Source of the DNA: JAMOAW01 sp039908535
GTDB lineage: Bacteria > Pseudomonadota > Magnetococcia > Magnetococcales > JADFZT01
Assembly (NCBI GenBank): GCA_039908535.1
Contig: JAMOAW010000105.1
Span: 1-6,160, forward strand
Direction: 5' to 3'
DNA: 6,160 bases
Part shown: positions 5,925 through 6,160 of the stretch, one piece after another
How the letters are laid out: the number at the start of each line of letters is the position of its first letter
Position numbering within the stretch: position 1 is the first letter of the stretch
Notes under the pieces: generated by a model
What the model was told of the DNA's origin: nothing
Database searches by the model: none
The model's input: the letters and a program-made list of their open reading frames with translations, nothing else
Made by a program: the position numbers and the translations under genes

Positions 5925-5968
5925 CCAAAAAAAACATGGAGAACATGATGCCCCTTCGGGGCAAAAAA
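5925..5968 (-). promoter_or_regulatory. Shared 5' leader element of the large prepilin gene
   Basis: Read on the minus strand: six T, hairpin TGCCCC-GAA-GGGGCA (5949-5963), TCATGTTCTCCATG, eight T and GGA. It parallels 4616-4651 part for part, with a few extra bases between hairpin and T-run. No other gene in the window has it. Confidence 0.5.
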
Positions 5969-5970
5969 GT

Positions 5971-6018
5971 CAAAATCAAAAGCAAAGTCAAAAACAAAAT
6001 CAAAGTCAAAATCAAAAG
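5971..6018 (+). repeat. Tandem array of eight CAAANN hexamers
   Basis: Cytosines fall at 5971, 5977, 5983, 5989, 5995, 6001, 6007 and 6013, exactly six bases apart, each followed by AAA and two variable bases (AT, AG, GT or AA). AAGTCAAAATCAAAAG occurs identically at 5967-5982 and 6003-6018. The same hexamers, in one to four copies, lead into the G/C hairpins of the composite repeats elsewhere in the window, so this is probably an expanded copy lacking its hairpin. Confidence 0.8.
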
Positions 6019-6138
6019 GGTGTAGATCTTTTATAACGAAATGATAGTGCAATAATTCCAATCTGATTTCGTAAAAAGAGTAGATTTTGAAGGGTTTTCC
6101 ATGATAGAAACGGATTGTGAAAACTTTTATCTATCAAT

Positions 6139-6144
6139 AAGGAG
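6139..6144 (+). promoter_or_regulatory. Ribosome binding site of the right-edge gene
   Basis: AAGGAG followed by six C and then ATG at 6151: a consensus site at normal spacing, which is the main reason to believe that the ATG is a true start. Confidence 0.65.
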
Positions 6145-6150
6145 CCCCCC

Positions 6151-6160
6151 ATGAAACGAA
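6151..6160 (+). CDS. Start of an unidentified gene, cut by window edge
   Basis: Only ATG AAA CGA and one more base are present (Met-Lys-Arg). The start is credible because of the AAGGAG six bases upstream. A basic second and third residue would suit a signal or prepilin leader, but three residues cannot identify a product. It is transcribed away from the prepilin genes. Confidence 0.5.

Larger units (their letters stand above)
5875..6150. other. Divergent intergenic region at the right end
   Basis: These 276 bases separate the large prepilin gene from the plus-strand gene starting at 6151. From left to right they hold two palindromes next to the prepilin ribosome site, the shared leader hairpin, the hexamer array, and an A/T-rich stretch (6019-6138) with two inverted repeats: ACGAAAT/ATTTCGT (6036-6042, 6066-6072) and TGATAG/CTATCA (6102-6107, 6131-6136). 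Promoters for both directions are expected here, but no -35/-10 pair matches well on either strand. A 60-codon open frame on the plus strand (5854-6036) only translates the hexamers. Confidence 0.5.

Noticed and set aside
5854..6036. Plus-strand open frame rich in Gln, Asn, Lys and Ser
   Set aside because: The composition comes from translating the CAAANN hexamers; it also overlaps the prepilin start in antisense and has no ribosome site.

Overview
The window reads as chromosomal DNA of a Gram-negative proteobacterium. The evidence is a clear IHF-alpha-type histone-like protein (a proteobacterial hallmark), two type IV prepilin-like proteins with G|xTLxE processing sites, and a proteobacterial-type IlvD of about 610 residues. 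A more precise placement is a guess. The G/C-rich hairpin repeats between genes, preceded by CAAANN hexamers, remind me of Magnetococcales or other alphaproteobacteria-like genomes, but I could not test this.

All five substantial genes lie on the minus strand, so transcription runs right to left. In that order they are: a large pseudopilin-like protein (4789-5874), a smaller prepilin-like protein (3953-4603), an IHF-alpha-like DNA-bending protein (3463-3732), a 12-segment major facilitator transporter (2065-3288), and ilvD, dihydroxy-acid dehydratase (1-1833), which loses only its last few codons at the left edge. At the right edge a divergent plus-strand gene starts (ATG at 6151), of which only three codons are visible.

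The genes do not form one obvious pathway. IlvD is housekeeping branched-chain amino acid synthesis, the MFS protein is probably an exporter of unknown substrate, IHF-alpha is a global DNA-architecture protein, and the two prepilins probably belong to a type II secretion or type IV pilus-like assembly whose machinery is not in the window. Gaps of 174 to 231 bases, most with promoter- or terminator-like signals, suggest several transcription units.

The intergenic DNA is the unusual part. At least five copies or fragments of one composite repeat occur: upstream of ilvD (two in tandem), between the prepilin genes (two facing each other), and upstream of the large prepilin gene. The element is a run of degenerate CAAANN hexamers followed by a CCTTGGGGG or CCCTGGGGG hairpin, C-runs and a T-tract. 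In the last copy only the hexamers remain, expanded to eight strictly phased units. Both prepilin genes also share a second hairpin (TGCCCC-TTC-GGGGCA type) in their 5' leaders. Two coding observations stand out: the large prepilin carries what looks like a second GspG-like DPWGxPY segment, and the IHF-alpha frame ends at an amber codon beyond which the same frame continues to the normal family length.
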